A stretch of 64,000 bases of DNA from Verrucomicrobiota bacterium. Its GTDB lineage: Bacteria; Verrucomicrobiota; Verrucomicrobiia; Chthoniobacterales; UBA10450. The position numbers and the translations under genes are program-made. The first letter of the stretch is position 1; each line of letters opens with the position of its first letter. Positions 50,860-60,930 of this stretch are shown here, piece by piece. Below the pieces are notes generated by a model. The model worked only from the letters and a program-made list of their open reading frames with translations, was not told where the DNA came from and did no database searches. Location: assembly GCA_003218375.1 (NCBI GenBank), contig QHNH01000012.1:166918-230917 (forward strand), in the 5' to 3' direction.

Positions 50860-51768
50860 ATGATGGCGGAGCGCGTTCAGCCTATCTCGAACGATCCGGC
50901 CAGCAACATGCAACGCGGCGCCCGGGTCGCCCTCGCCGGAATGATGGTCAACGTCGTGCTCGCCGCGGCGAAAATCGCGGCGGGCTTGTTCGGTAATTCC
51001 TATGTCCTGATCGCGGACGGAATCGAGTCCGCACTCGATATTGCGGGCTCGGTCGTTATCTGGGGCGGCTTGAAATTCGCGGCGCGCCCGCCGGACAGGA
51101 CGCATCCCTACGGTCACGGAAAAGCGGAGCCGCTCGCGGCCGGCCTCGTGGCCATGGGCGTGCTGCTGGCTTCCGTCGCGCTCGCCATTCAAAGCGTGCA
51201 GGAAATTTTTACGCCGCACCACGGGCCGGCGCCATTCACCCTCGTCGTGCTCGTGATCGTGATCGCGGTGAAGGAATTCCTTTATCGCGCGGTGATCCGC
51301 TTCGGGAAAAATATCGAGAGCACCGCTATCCAGACCGACGCATGGCATCACCGCGCCGATGCGCTGACTTCGGTTGCGGCTTTCGTTGGGATTTCGCTCG
51401 CGCTCATCGGCGGTGAAAAATGGCAGAGCGCGGACGATTGGGCTGCTCTCTTTGCCTGTGCCGTCATTGCGGCGAACGGATGGCGGCTTCTCTTCCCGGC
51501 CTTGCACGAGATGCTCGACACCGCCCCACGCGGCGAAATTGTCGCGATCATCCAGCAAGCCGCGGCCTCGGTTCCGGGTGTGCTGGAAGTGGAGAAATGT
51601 CTCGTCCGCAAAATGGGGATTTCGTTTTACGTGGATCTGCACGTCGGAGTCGATGGAGGCATTTCCGTGCGCGATGGCCACCACATTGCACATCGGGTAA
51701 AGGACGCGATCAAGCAAACCGACGCGCGGATTGCCGACGTCCTCGTGCACGTGGAGCCAGTGCTGTAG
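50860..51768 (+). CDS. Cation diffusion facilitator family transporter
   Basis: 302 residues. Six helices and a cytosolic C-terminal domain. CDF features: LIADGIESALDIAGSVV in helix 2, RPPDRTHPYGHGKAEPLAA (conserved HPYGHGKxE loop), and the helix 5 metal motif TDAWHHRADALTS (HxxxD). C-terminal dimer domain contains VPGVLEVEKCLVRKMG and FYVDLHVGVDGG. Exports divalent metals such as Zn, Fe or Mn against protons; the metal cannot be assigned. Second ATG at 50863 is an equal start option. Confidence 0.93.
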   Translation: MMAERVQPISNDPASNMQRGARVALAGMMVNVVLAAAKIAAGLFGNSYVLIADGIESALDIAGSVVIWGGLKFAARPPDRTHPYGHGKAEPLAAGLVAMGVLLASVALAIQSVQEIFTPHHGPAPFTLVVLVIVIAVKEFLYRAVIRFGKNIESTAIQTDAWHHRADALTSVAAFVGISLALIGGEKWQSADDWAALFACAVIAANGWRLLFPALHEMLDTAPRGEIVAIIQQAAASVPGVLEVEKCLVRKMGISFYVDLHVGVDGGISVRDGHHIAHRVKDAIKQTDARIADVLVHVEPVL

Positions 51769-51791
51769 GCGCGGAGCTGTATCGCCGCGTC

Positions 51792-51850
51792 TGGAGGGAC
51801 GACCGCCGTGTCGTCCCAACGTAGTGGGACGGACAGCGCCCGTCCCTCCA
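51792..51850. repeat. GGAGGGACG-family inverted repeat, copy 4 (diverged)
   Basis: CTGGAGGGACGACCGCCGTG / GACGGACAGCGCCCGTCCCTCCAG-type arms with ends CTGGAGGGACG and CGTCCCTCCAG around CCCAACGTAGTGGG. Short centre compared with copies 1 and 2. Between convergent cation-transporter and nucleosidase genes. Confidence 0.75.
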
Positions 51851-51872
51851 GGGATTTCGCATAGCGAGGCGG

Positions 51873-52580
51873 CTACAGGAGATCGGCGCGCAAAATCGTG
51901 TCGAGTGTGTCGGCGAGGGCCTTTCGTGCCACTGCTACCCGCTCGCGGAACGCATTGAGCCGCGAGAACGCGCCCGGATGCGTTACCAAATAAAACGCGA
52001 GGCGGGCGAAATCCGTTTTCTGTTTCTCGACATTGAACAAGACATGCGCTGGCGCGGGAAACGGCTCCGAGGCCGTGTCGCTGATGGCCCGCAGCGAGAG
52101 GAATGGCAGGTCTAGTTCCGCACAGGCATCGGCGATGACCTCCGTTTCCATATCCACCGCCGCGGCGCCGGTGTTCGCAGCGAGCTGCTCGCGTTCCGCG
52201 TTTGAGTCGATCACTCCCGAAACGGTCCGCAGCTTGCCGAGAAAAATCCCGTCATCCGCCAGATCGAGACCAGGTGAACGCAAGAGTTGCGGGCTCGAAA
52301 AATTTTCGGCGATGAGCAAATTGCCGATGCGAAGTTCTTTCTCGAGCGCGCCGGCGAAGCCCGCGCTGATCAGATATTCAAAACGCTCGCGGCGGAGAAT
52401 GATATCCATCCGTTGGGCGCAAATTTTTGTTCCGACACCAGTGTGGATCACGGCCACGGATTTTCCGTGAAGCCGGCCGCGAACAGTTTCCACGCCTTCG
52501 CGAGAAATCAGGTTCGGCTTCTCGAGCAGGGCGACGAGGTCAGAACTTTCCGCCGGCAACGCAAACGTGATCGCAATCAT
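51873..52580 (-). CDS. Nucleosidase/phosphorylase of the MTA/SAH nucleosidase superfamily
   Basis: 235 residues. PNP-UDP phosphorylase fold: AVIHTGVGTKICAQRMD, YLISAGFAGALEKELRIGNL, VDMETEVIADACAELDLPFL and SLRAISDTASEPFP. The VDMET Glu and the SDTA Asp match the ribose-binding and general-acid residues of MTA/SAH nucleosidases. It may act on methylthioadenosine/SAH or be the hopanoid-type phosphorylase; sequence alone does not decide. Downstream of the anti-sigma-like gene by 12 bases. Confidence 0.8.
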   Translation of the reverse strand: MIAITFALPAESSDLVALLEKPNLISREGVETVRGRLHGKSVAVIHTGVGTKICAQRMDIILRRERFEYLISAGFAGALEKELRIGNLLIAENFSSPQLLRSPGLDLADDGIFLGKLRTVSGVIDSNAEREQLAANTGAAAVDMETEVIADACAELDLPFLSLRAISDTASEPFPAPAHVLFNVEKQKTDFARLAFYLVTHPGAFSRLNAFRERVAVARKALADTLDTILRADLL

Positions 52581-52592
52581 TTCTGTTCGCCG

Positions 52593-53273
52593 TCACGGAG
52601 CAGGGGAGGACAACGGGTCGCCGATTCGCACCTGCATGATCGTCCGTTTCTCGGGAGGCGCCGGCTTCTCTGCCGGAGGCGGCGAATAATTCGCGGGGCC
52701 AAGGGGCGCCAGGGAACGGCGGAATTCGTCCGCGCGCGTCGAGGGCAGGTCGATCACGACCACCATGCTTTTCTCGGCGGGCGGCGCCTTCGCGGCAGTC
52801 CCGCCACATTGTTTCGCGAGCAGGATAACGTTGTCGGCCACCCGGTCCCATTCGGGCGCCGCGGCCGGCAAAAAGATTTCATTGCCGATCGTGGGCAGCG
52901 GCAGCGAAGTCTCCGCGGTTCTCTGGAGCGATGCTTCCAGTTGCTGGCGCGTCGCCGCTTCGCGCGCGCGCACTTCGCCGGTGCCGTCTTTCTTGCCGAT
53001 GATGAACGCGATCCCGACGAGGACGTTGACCAATACCAGCGCGGCGAAGGCGGTGATCAGGCGGCGCCCGAGCGGCTTCGCCGGCGAGGGAATCTCGGGA
53101 TCTTCGCGTTCGACCATGACTTCGCGGGAACCGCGGGAGCGCCGATGCATTTCGCGCGCGATGCCGAGCTCGCGTTGGAGCTGGGGATCGGCGGCTATTT
53201 CCTTTTCGATCAGGGCACGTTGGTCCGCCGGTAGATTTCCCTCGAGGTAATCGAATAGCTTTTCCGGGCTCAT
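52593..53273 (-). CDS. Anti-sigma-factor-like single-pass membrane protein
   Basis: 226 residues from the ATG at 53273. The N-terminal MSPEKLFDYLEGNLPADQRALI and ADPQLQRELG form a small helical domain like the cytoplasmic anti-sigma domain, but without zinc-binding Cys/His. One membrane helix follows (LITAFAALVLVNVLVGIAFI, residues ~75-95), then a periplasmic Pro-rich part. No sigma factor gene adjoins it, which weakens the anti-sigma call. Twelve bases upstream of the nucleosidase gene, same strand. Confidence 0.6.
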   Translation of the reverse strand: MSPEKLFDYLEGNLPADQRALIEKEIAADPQLQRELGIAREMHRRSRGSREVMVEREDPEIPSPAKPLGRRLITAFAALVLVNVLVGIAFIIGKKDGTGEVRAREAATRQQLEASLQRTAETSLPLPTIGNEIFLPAAAPEWDRVADNVILLAKQCGGTAAKAPPAEKSMVVVIDLPSTRADEFRRSLAPLGPANYSPPPAEKPAPPEKRTIMQVRIGDPLSSPAP

Positions 53274-53366
53274 GAATGGCCGACAAGCATCGCCATGTGT
53301 GGTCGCGCGAGCAAGCAATCAGGCTCCCGGTTGCTCTTTACCCTCGTGGAAATAAGTTAGCCCCGC

Positions 53367-56300
53367 GTGGACGAAGATCGCAACGCCCTCGGCAAACCGC
53401 GCCGCACCTGGCGGCGGTGGACCGCGCGTGTCTTGCTGCTGCTCCTGGCGCTAACCCTGATTTTCCATCGCCCGATCCTTTTCCGGATCGCACGCGCGTA
53501 TGCCGATCGTTACGCGGCGAAAGCGAACGTCAGGATCGATTGCACCTTCGAGGGCAGCATTTTTACCAACGTGGCGATCCGAAACCTGCATGTCTCGCCG
53601 ATTGGTCCCACGATCGTGGAATCAATCGAGGTCGATTACATCCGGGCCGACTACAGCCTTTGGGACTGGATGTGGTATGGCAGAACGGAATTCCTGAAGA
53701 ACGCCGAGATGCGAGGAGCGCGGATTGTTTTGGATCCAGCGAAAGCGTTGCTCAAGCCGACGATTCCGCCGCCGGACCAGCCGATGAAATTGTTCCCGAT
53801 TTTTCCGGAGCGTCTCTCCATTTCCGACGCGAACTTGCTCGTTCGCTCGACGACCGCCGAGAAGCCGGACTTTGTTCTCGAACATTTTGATCTCGGCCTC
53901 GATCCAAAGAATCCCGGTGATCTGCGCGCGGCGGTCCTTCAGGTTCCGAATGCCGATGCCTGGCGGAACGTTGCGGCAAAAACCTCCTACACGAACAAGA
54001 ACCTGGTCGTGAGCGGGCTGGTACTAGACGAGGGGAACCAGTTTCGGCTGATTGCATTCGATGCATCCCACATCGCGGCGGGATCGCTGGAGGTGGTGCT
54101 CGATGCGTCCCTGGCCGGCGGCACAATCGCAGGCTCGCTCGGCCTCAAAGAAACGGCGCGCTCGGTAAACATGAAACTGCGCCTGGTCGCGGAAAACGTT
54201 TCGCTCGACACCCTGCGCGGATACATCGGTCGACCTCCGGATTTTCTGGCGGGCGACGTCCAGCGTCTGGCCATCGAGGCCGAAGGCACAATCGACGCGC
54301 CGCGCACCTGGACCGGTTCGCTCCTGGCGCAGATCAACAATTTGCGGCAGGAAAATCTTTTCTTCGATCGTGTCGCGCTGAGCGTGGCCGCGCGCGACGG
54401 CGTTGCGACGGTGGATTCCGGCGAAGCGACCAATGGCTTGAATAAGATCGGGTTCAAAGGAACAACGGAACTTCCCAATCACATCCGGGAGTTTGGCCGG
54501 TACGGCGCCAGATTCGAGATCAACGGAGCGCTGCCCGATCTGCAATCGCTCACGGCTCGTTTCGCGCAACCGCTCACCGGCGCCGCGACCGTTACCGGAA
54601 CCGCCGAGATCAAGGACGCGGTCTTGCGCGCCGACCTCGGGTTTTCGGGTGGGCCAATCGCGTACGGCGACACGGGCGCGGCGCAATTCACCGGGACCGT
54701 TAAAGCCACGAAGCAAGTGCCGCCGACGAATGAGCGGAAAATGTATTACGCGGATCTGCGTTCCGAGATCCACGTCGAGATGACGGACGGGCATTCCGGC
54801 GAAAACCTGTTCGATTCCGCGGTCGCCGATATCACGAGCGACGGGCCGAACGTGAAGGTCGAGCGTTTTGTTGCGCTTCGGAAAGAAAACACGTTCACCG
54901 TGTCCGGCAGCTACCTGTTGCCGGACGATCTCGCGAAACTCCGGACGCAGCCCGCTACGTTTTCGGTGTCGTTAGGCGCGATCGAGCTGGGCGATTACTG
55001 GCCGGAGGATTCGCCAAATCGAATCACCGGCCCGGTCCAGGTTTCCGGTGAGGTCACGACGACAAATGGAAAGGCCGACGGCCAGCTCTCGATCTACGGC
55101 TCGAACCTGAAATTTCGCACCGTGACGATCCCGGAAGTCAGCGCCCAGGTCGTCATTTCCCGGAATGTCGTCTACGTAAACGATTTTACCGCGAAGCTGA
55201 ACGAGCGCGATTTCATCGGCGGTCACGGCGTCTTCTCGCTGGACAAGCCCTGGCATTACACCGGCGCGTTATCAGCGAACGTCGCGGACCTGGCGCGCTT
55301 GAAACCGCTGCTCGTCGCGTTGGGCAACAAGAACGAGATCGCCGGATCGCTCGTGATCGACTGGCAGGGAAACGGCGACGCCGCGGAGTGGAAAAATTCC
55401 GGGACCCTGAAATTGAAGCTCGAGAAAGGACGCTACGCGAACCTCCAGGCGCTCCAGGCAAACATCGACGCGGATTATTCGCCTGAGGGTCTCAACGTCC
55501 CGACGATTTTTCTCGGCAGCGACAAGATGAATTTCCAGGCGAACCTGACCGCGAAAGATTCGACCCTCGAGATCAGCAAAGTCCAGATCGACCAGGGCCA
55601 GGCGAAGTACGCGACTGGTTACGTGTCACTGCCGTTCGTTTGGAAAAACATCGGCACCGGGAACCCGCTCTTTCCCTCCGACGGCAAAGTGCTGGTGACG
55701 TTTCAATCCGAGAACCTGGATTTGAAAAAACTTTTCGCGGACCTGGGCGCGCCGCCGCTCGGCACCGGCCTGATCAACGTGAAGCTCGACGCGAACGGAA
55801 CCCTGGCGCAGGTCGCCGGCCGGCTCGACGTGCAGATGCGCGATCTCCACAGCGCCGAGTATCCCAAGCTCGAGCCGGCCACGTTCGATCTCGTAGCGGA
55901 GTTGCAAAACAACCAGCTCGCTTTCAACGGCCGGCTCCAGCAGACCAAAATCCAGCCGGTCCTGATTACCGGCAATATTCCGTTCGACATTCCGAAGATG
56001 ATCGAAGAAAAGCGGTTTAATGAAGAAACGCCGCTGACCGCCAAGGTCCAGATGCCGCGCAGCTCCGTGAATTTTCTCCGGCAATTTCTCCCGGGCATCA
56101 CCCAGCTCGACGGCGATCTCGCCCTCGACGTGAACATCAACGGCACGATCGCGAAACCGGTCCTGAGCGGGTCCGGCGACATCACCATCAACATGGCGCG
56201 GTTCACTAACGCGACCCTGCCGTCGCTCAGCGGGTTCCATTCCCGGATGACTTTCGCGGGCGACACCCTGCACTTCGAGCGCTTCAACGGCGACCTGGCG

Positions 56301-57257
56301 GGCGGTCCCTTCTCGGTCGCGGGCCAGGTGAAATTTCCGAAGCTGACGGAACCAAATCTCGATTTTCAATTGAAGGCCCAAAGCGTCCTCGTCGCCCGAA
56401 ACGATACGCTGACCGCGCGGGCGGACGCCGATGTGAAAGTCGTCGGGCCGCTCAAGACCGCGACCGTCACCGGCAACGTTGCCCTAACGAACAGTTCGCT
56501 GCTCAAGAATGTGGACCTGATCCCGATCGGGCTTCCCGGCCGGCCCGCGCCGCAGCCGCCGTCGGACCGTCCTGATTTTTCCGTGCCGCAACCGCCGATC
56601 CGCGACTGGAAATTCGACGTCATGGTGAAAACCAAGGACCCGTTTTTGATCCGCGGAAATCTCGCGACGGGTGGCGCGATCGTGGACCTGCACGTTACCG
56701 GAACCGGATTGCGTCCCCAGCTGCAAGGCGTCGTCCGCCTCGAGAACGTGGATGCGACGCTGCCCTTCAGCCGGCTGGAAGTTTCGTCCGGACTTCTTTA
56801 CTTCGAGCCGGAGGATTCGTTCAATCCGAAGATCGATTTGCAGGGCACTTCGTTGATTCGCGACTACACGGTCCACGTTTACGTCTTCGGCACATCGCTC
56901 GCGCCCGAGGCCGTTTTCAGCAGCGAACCGCCGTTGCCACAGGAGGAAATCATTTCGCTCCTCGCGACCGGAACGACGCGGGAAGAACTGGTGGGCAACA
57001 ACAACGTGCTCGCCGGGCGCGCCGCCATGCTCCTGATCCAGCAGCTTTACCGGAAAATTTTCAAGAAGGGCGAGGCGACCAAGAGCAACTCGGTATTCGA
57101 CAAGTTGCAGGTGGATGTGGGCAACGTCGATCCGCGGACTGGCCAGCAAACGGCGACCGCACGGCTGAAATTAAACGAACAGTTTATGCTGATCGGCGAT
57201 CTCCAGGTTGGGGGAGATTTTCGCGGCATGGTGAAGTATCTGATCCGATTCAAGTGA
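53367..57257 (+). CDS. tamB: TamB-like translocation/assembly protein
   Basis: 1296 residues, GTG start. N-terminal membrane anchor (VLLLLLALTLIFHRPILFRI) and a very long beta-rich body with AsmA-like repeats. The C-terminal domain is the TamB (DUF490) type, seen in YTVHVYVFGTSLAPEAVFSS, EPPLPQEEIISLLATGTTRE and the closing LMLIGDLQVGGDFRGMVKYL. TamB spans the periplasm and partners TamA, moving phospholipids or helping assemble outer-membrane proteins. The BamA/TamA-type gene starts one base after its stop. Length is normal. Confidence 0.9.
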   Translation: MDEDRNALGKPRRTWRRWTARVLLLLLALTLIFHRPILFRIARAYADRYAAKANVRIDCTFEGSIFTNVAIRNLHVSPIGPTIVESIEVDYIRADYSLWDWMWYGRTEFLKNAEMRGARIVLDPAKALLKPTIPPPDQPMKLFPIFPERLSISDANLLVRSTTAEKPDFVLEHFDLGLDPKNPGDLRAAVLQVPNADAWRNVAAKTSYTNKNLVVSGLVLDEGNQFRLIAFDASHIAAGSLEVVLDASLAGGTIAGSLGLKETARSVNMKLRLVAENVSLDTLRGYIGRPPDFLAGDVQRLAIEAEGTIDAPRTWTGSLLAQINNLRQENLFFDRVALSVAARDGVATVDSGEATNGLNKIGFKGTTELPNHIREFGRYGARFEINGALPDLQSLTARFAQPLTGAATVTGTAEIKDAVLRADLGFSGGPIAYGDTGAAQFTGTVKATKQVPPTNERKMYYADLRSEIHVEMTDGHSGENLFDSAVADITSDGPNVKVERFVALRKENTFTVSGSYLLPDDLAKLRTQPATFSVSLGAIELGDYWPEDSPNRITGPVQVSGEVTTTNGKADGQLSIYGSNLKFRTVTIPEVSAQVVISRNVVYVNDFTAKLNERDFIGGHGVFSLDKPWHYTGALSANVADLARLKPLLVALGNKNEIAGSLVIDWQGNGDAAEWKNSGTLKLKLEKGRYANLQALQANIDADYSPEGLNVPTIFLGSDKMNFQANLTAKDSTLEISKVQIDQGQAKYATGYVSLPFVWKNIGTGNPLFPSDGKVLVTFQSENLDLKKLFADLGAPPLGTGLINVKLDANGTLAQVAGRLDVQMRDLHSAEYPKLEPATFDLVAELQNNQLAFNGRLQQTKIQPVLITGNIPFDIPKMIEEKRFNEETPLTAKVQMPRSSVNFLRQFLPGITQLDGDLALDVNINGTIAKPVLSGSGDITINMARFTNATLPSLSGFHSRMTFAGDTLHFERFNGDLAGGPFSVAGQVKFPKLTEPNLDFQLKAQSVLVARNDTLTARADADVKVVGPLKTATVTGNVALTNSSLLKNVDLIPIGLPGRPAPQPPSDRPDFSVPQPPIRDWKFDVMVKTKDPFLIRGNLATGGAIVDLHVTGTGLRPQLQGVVRLENVDATLPFSRLEVSSGLLYFEPEDSFNPKIDLQGTSLIRDYTVHVYVFGTSLAPEAVFSSEPPLPQEEIISLLATGTTREELVGNNNVLAGRAAMLLIQQLYRKIFKKGEATKSNSVFDKLQVDVGNVDPRTGQQTATARLKLNEQFMLIGDLQVGGDFRGMVKYLIRFK

Positions 57258-57258
57258 G

Positions 57259-59457
57259 ATGAGCCGCGCTCTTTCCAAACTCCGGCGCGCAGGCAGGACG
57301 GCCTGGTTGCAGATGGCCTCGTTAGGCCTGGCCATCGCGCTTTCGTTCGTCGGCGCGGCGGCGTTGGCGCAGACGGCGGTGAAGGTCCCGAAGGTGGAAG
57401 AGAAGGACAGGGCGGAGCGCGCGGTCAAGAAGCAGCAGGAAAAGAAAGCGCAGCGAACGAGCGTGATCGAATTCCACGGAGAGAGCGCTTTCAAGGAGAA
57501 GGAACTTCGCTCGATATTGAAGGAGCAGATTGCGACGATCGACCAGTACGGGCTCACGGCCGCGCGCGGGGACGACGCCGCGTTTTTTCTGGAACTGTTT
57601 TACCGCAAGCACGGCTACGCGAAAGTCAGCGTCCGTTACACGATCGAATCGGGCGATCGGCTCGTGCTCGATATCAACGAAGGGCCGCTGGTCACGCTGG
57701 GCCTGGTAAATTTCGTCGGCAACCAGCATCAGCCGTCGGAAATTTTATTCGATTACGCGGTCGGCCCGACGCGGGAACGTTATTCGAAACTGCAGAGCAA
57801 ACTTCCGTTCGTCGCGGCGGACGTCGAGGAAGGCGCCGATCTCGTTCATCGCCTCTATATCACGAACGGCTATCTCGACGCGAAAGTGGACAAGCCGATC
57901 TACCATTACGCGGACGATGGCTCGCGGGTCGACGCGACCATTCCGATCACGGAGGGCCGCCAATATTCGTTCGGCCAAATCTCGTTTTCCGGCCAGACGA
58001 TTTACGGATCGGAGGCGTTGCAGGGCCAAATGCTCGACTTGGTGGAACAGCCCTACACGGACGGGCGGGTGTCCGATATTCCGCGCCGGTTGCAGACCTA
58101 TTATCGGGCGCGCGGTTATTACGAAGTGAAAGTCGATGCGACCGGAAACCCGGAAGCCGCGACGAATGGCAGGGTGCCGGTCTTTGTCTCGATCACGCCG
58201 GGCCGGCTTTACCATTTCGACGGCGTGACAGTGAAAGGACTCGAGAAACTCCGGCCCAGTTACGTGGAGAAGCGGTTCAGCAAATTCAGCGGCAAGACTT
58301 ACAGCCCCGAGCTGGTGGACGAGAAATTCCGCGAACTGATGAAGTCTGGGCTTTTCACGGTCCTCCAAATCAAACCGACGCCGATCGGCGGGGATGCGTT
58401 ACGGCTGGATATTTCAGCGGAAGAAGCCAAGAGCAAGGAACTCGGTCTGGCGCTCGGCTATGGGTCCTACACCGGCGCGATTGTGGGCGCGAGCTATCGC
58501 GACCGCGATCTCTTCGGTTACGGCCGGCCGATCTCGACTTTGGCGGAATGGTCGGAGCGCGGATACAAATGGGAAATTCTTTGGGAAGACCCCTATTTCT
58601 TCGACAGCGATTTCGGGTTCAAAGCGAAGCTCTCGGCGCTCACGTTCGATTTCGACGGCTACTCCAAATTCGAGACCGGGCTGCGCCTCGATCTCACCCG
58701 GAAAATAACGAAGCAATATGAAGTGGGTCTGGTTTTCTCCGCGCGACATGTCGATGTCACCAGCGCCGATATTCGATCGATCCTCCTCGGCGACACCTCG
58801 TATTTCGTCAGCTCGATCGGCATCACCCAGACGCTCGACCTGCGGGACAGCAAGGTGAACCCGAGCCGCGGATTTGTCCTGGATAACACTTTTGATTTTG
58901 CTACGGGCGCGATCGGGAGCAACGTCGATTTCGTCCGCAGCACCGCGCGGTTAACTTATTTCATCCCGATCGGCCACGAGCCAAAGCCAGGATTCCCCGA
59001 TCATCGGACGTTGCTGGCGTTCGGCGCGCGCGCGGGAATCATCCACAGCCTCGAGAGCAAAGGTACCTCGCCGGCGGAAATCCCGATCGACGAACGTTTC
59101 TTCAACGGCGGCAACAACACCGTGCGCAGCTTCGCCGAGCGTGATCTCGGTCCGCACGATCAGGACCACCCGATTGGCGGCGAATTTTTCTCCGTCTTCA
59201 ATGTCGAGTACACCTTCCCGGTTTATGGTGAACTGCTCGGCGCCGTTTTCGTTGACGCCGGTAATCTGCTGCCGAACTCGACCGACCCGTTCCAGCGGGT
59301 CAGTGCCGGCTTCGACGATATGCGTTACGCCGTCGGGGTGGGCCTGCGCTACAAATTGCCGATCGGTCCGGTGCGGCTCGACTACGGCTACAATCCCGAT
59401 CGGCGCGCGGGCGAAGATGTGGGCGCGTTCCATTTCAGCTTTGGCTTCGCGTTTTAG
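57259..59457 (+). CDS. tamA: Outer membrane Omp85 protein (TamA/BamA type)
   Basis: 732 residues. Signal peptide about 1-37 (ASLGLAIALSFVGAAALAQ). Several POTRA domains (EFHGESAFKEKELRSILKEQ; VNFVGNQHQPSEILFDYAVG; ISFSGQTIYGSEALQGQMLD; VTVKGLEKLRPSYVEKRF) precede a 16-strand barrel with the Omp85 features GYGSYTGAIVGASYRDRDLF, DLRDSKVNPSRGF and NNTVRSFAERDLGP, ending in Phe (FGFAF), the usual outer-membrane signal. Immediately follows the tamB gene, so TamA is more likely than BamA. Confidence 0.9.
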   Translation: MSRALSKLRRAGRTAWLQMASLGLAIALSFVGAAALAQTAVKVPKVEEKDRAERAVKKQQEKKAQRTSVIEFHGESAFKEKELRSILKEQIATIDQYGLTAARGDDAAFFLELFYRKHGYAKVSVRYTIESGDRLVLDINEGPLVTLGLVNFVGNQHQPSEILFDYAVGPTRERYSKLQSKLPFVAADVEEGADLVHRLYITNGYLDAKVDKPIYHYADDGSRVDATIPITEGRQYSFGQISFSGQTIYGSEALQGQMLDLVEQPYTDGRVSDIPRRLQTYYRARGYYEVKVDATGNPEAATNGRVPVFVSITPGRLYHFDGVTVKGLEKLRPSYVEKRFSKFSGKTYSPELVDEKFRELMKSGLFTVLQIKPTPIGGDALRLDISAEEAKSKELGLALGYGSYTGAIVGASYRDRDLFGYGRPISTLAEWSERGYKWEILWEDPYFFDSDFGFKAKLSALTFDFDGYSKFETGLRLDLTRKITKQYEVGLVFSARHVDVTSADIRSILLGDTSYFVSSIGITQTLDLRDSKVNPSRGFVLDNTFDFATGAIGSNVDFVRSTARLTYFIPIGHEPKPGFPDHRTLLAFGARAGIIHSLESKGTSPAEIPIDERFFNGGNNTVRSFAERDLGPHDQDHPIGGEFFSVFNVEYTFPVYGELLGAVFVDAGNLLPNSTDPFQRVSAGFDDMRYAVGVGLRYKLPIGPVRLDYGYNPDRRAGEDVGAFHFSFGFAF

Positions 59458-59466
59458 ACCTAACGA

Positions 59467-60930
59467 ATGAAACCCGAAGCGTCCGAGATTGCCGAATCAT
59501 TAGGCGACATTCGGCCGGATGTTTTCCGCAAACATCTCCATGAAATGGCGGATTGGATCGCGGATTATCGGGAAAACATCGCCCAACGTCCGATCGCGCC
59601 CAACGCCAAACCCGGTGCGGTGCTGGCGCAGTTGGAAACAACTCCGCCGGAAACGGGCGCTTCGCTGGAAGAGATTCTTGCCGATGTCGAGCGCATCATT
59701 GTTCCAAACGTGGCGCACTGGGCGCATCCGCAGTTCATGAGCTATTTTGGTTGCACGACAACGAGCCCCGGGATCCTCGCCGAAATGATCACCGCGGCGC
59801 TGAACGTCAACGCGATGACGTGGCGCACTTCACCGGCCGCCACCGAGCTGGAGACCCTCGTGCTCAATTGGCTGCGGCAGTGGCTCGGGTTGCCGGATGA
59901 ATTTTCGGGCGTCGTCTACGACACCGCTTCCATCTCGACCATGCACGCGCTCGCGGTCGCGCGGGAGGAAGCGAGCACGTCGGTGCGAACGCTGGGTCTC
60001 TCGGGGCGCTCCGAGCTGCCGATCTTTCGCATTTACGTTTCAGACCAGGCCCATAGCTCCGTCGACAAAGGGGCGATCGCCCTCGGACTGGGCGAGCACA
60101 ATGTCCGAAGGCTCGCGTGCGATTCCCAGTTTCGGATGAATGTTGCGACTTTGCGCGAAGCAGTCGCGTCCGATCTGCGGCATGGATTCAAACCCCTCGC
60201 GGTCGTCGCTACCGTGGGGACCACGTCCACGGCCAGCGTGGATCCGGTGCCTGAAATCGCCGAGGTCTGCGCCCAGTACCAGATGTGGTTGCACATCGAT
60301 GCGGCCTACGGCGGCGGCCTCGCCCTTCTGCCTGAACACAAATCGGTGACCGATGGCTGGGCGGAAGCCGATTCGCTTGTGATCAATCCTCACAAAATGT
60401 TGTTTGTGCCGTTCGATTTCAGCGCGCTCTATGTCCGCGACATCGAGCGGTTGCGCCGCCTCTTCACTCTCGCCCCCGAATACCTGCATCTGCGCGATCC
60501 GGCCGGCGCCGAGATCAACTACATGGATTACGGCCTCCAGCTCGGCCGCCGCTTCCGGGCGCTCAAAGCGTGGGTCGTATGGCGGGCGTTTGGCCGGGAA
60601 GGAATTGCCGCGCGAATTCGCGAACACCTGCGGCTCGCCCAGCTCTTTGCCTCGTGGGTCAAGGAAGATCCGCGCTTTGAAATCTCCGCGCCCGTGATGA
60701 TGGGCGTGGTCTGTTTTCGTCTCAAGAACGCCGATGACAAGGCAGCCGATCGAAAAAACAGCGAGACCGTGGCCAGTATCAACGCTTCCGGCAAGGCTTA
60801 CCTTACCCAGACAAAATTGCGTGGCCGCATCGTGATGCGTCTCGGCCTCGGCAATATCCTCACCACCGAGGAGCATGTGCGCCGCGTCTGGGAAATTATT
60901 CGCGCGGCGGCGGAACCTGCGAGCGCCTAA
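59467..60930 (+). CDS. PLP-dependent group II decarboxylase (aromatic amino acid decarboxylase-like)
   Basis: 487 residues. Group II decarboxylase: PNVAHWAHPQFMSYFGCTTT, VVYDTASISTMHALAVARE, PLP-contact segment WLHIDAAYGGGLALLPEHK (Asp of HIDAAYGG), and the Schiff-base Lys in VINPHKMLFVPFDFS. Closest in plan to aromatic-L-amino-acid or tyrosine decarboxylases; substrate inferred. Ends overlapping by four bases, antiparallel, with the histidine-phosphatase fusion gene. Confidence 0.87.
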   Translation: MKPEASEIAESLGDIRPDVFRKHLHEMADWIADYRENIAQRPIAPNAKPGAVLAQLETTPPETGASLEEILADVERIIVPNVAHWAHPQFMSYFGCTTTSPGILAEMITAALNVNAMTWRTSPAATELETLVLNWLRQWLGLPDEFSGVVYDTASISTMHALAVAREEASTSVRTLGLSGRSELPIFRIYVSDQAHSSVDKGAIALGLGEHNVRRLACDSQFRMNVATLREAVASDLRHGFKPLAVVATVGTTSTASVDPVPEIAEVCAQYQMWLHIDAAYGGGLALLPEHKSVTDGWAEADSLVINPHKMLFVPFDFSALYVRDIERLRRLFTLAPEYLHLRDPAGAEINYMDYGLQLGRRFRALKAWVVWRAFGREGIAARIREHLRLAQLFASWVKEDPRFEISAPVMMGVVCFRLKNADDKAADRKNSETVASINASGKAYLTQTKLRGRIVMRLGLGNILTTEEHVRRVWEIIRAAAEPASA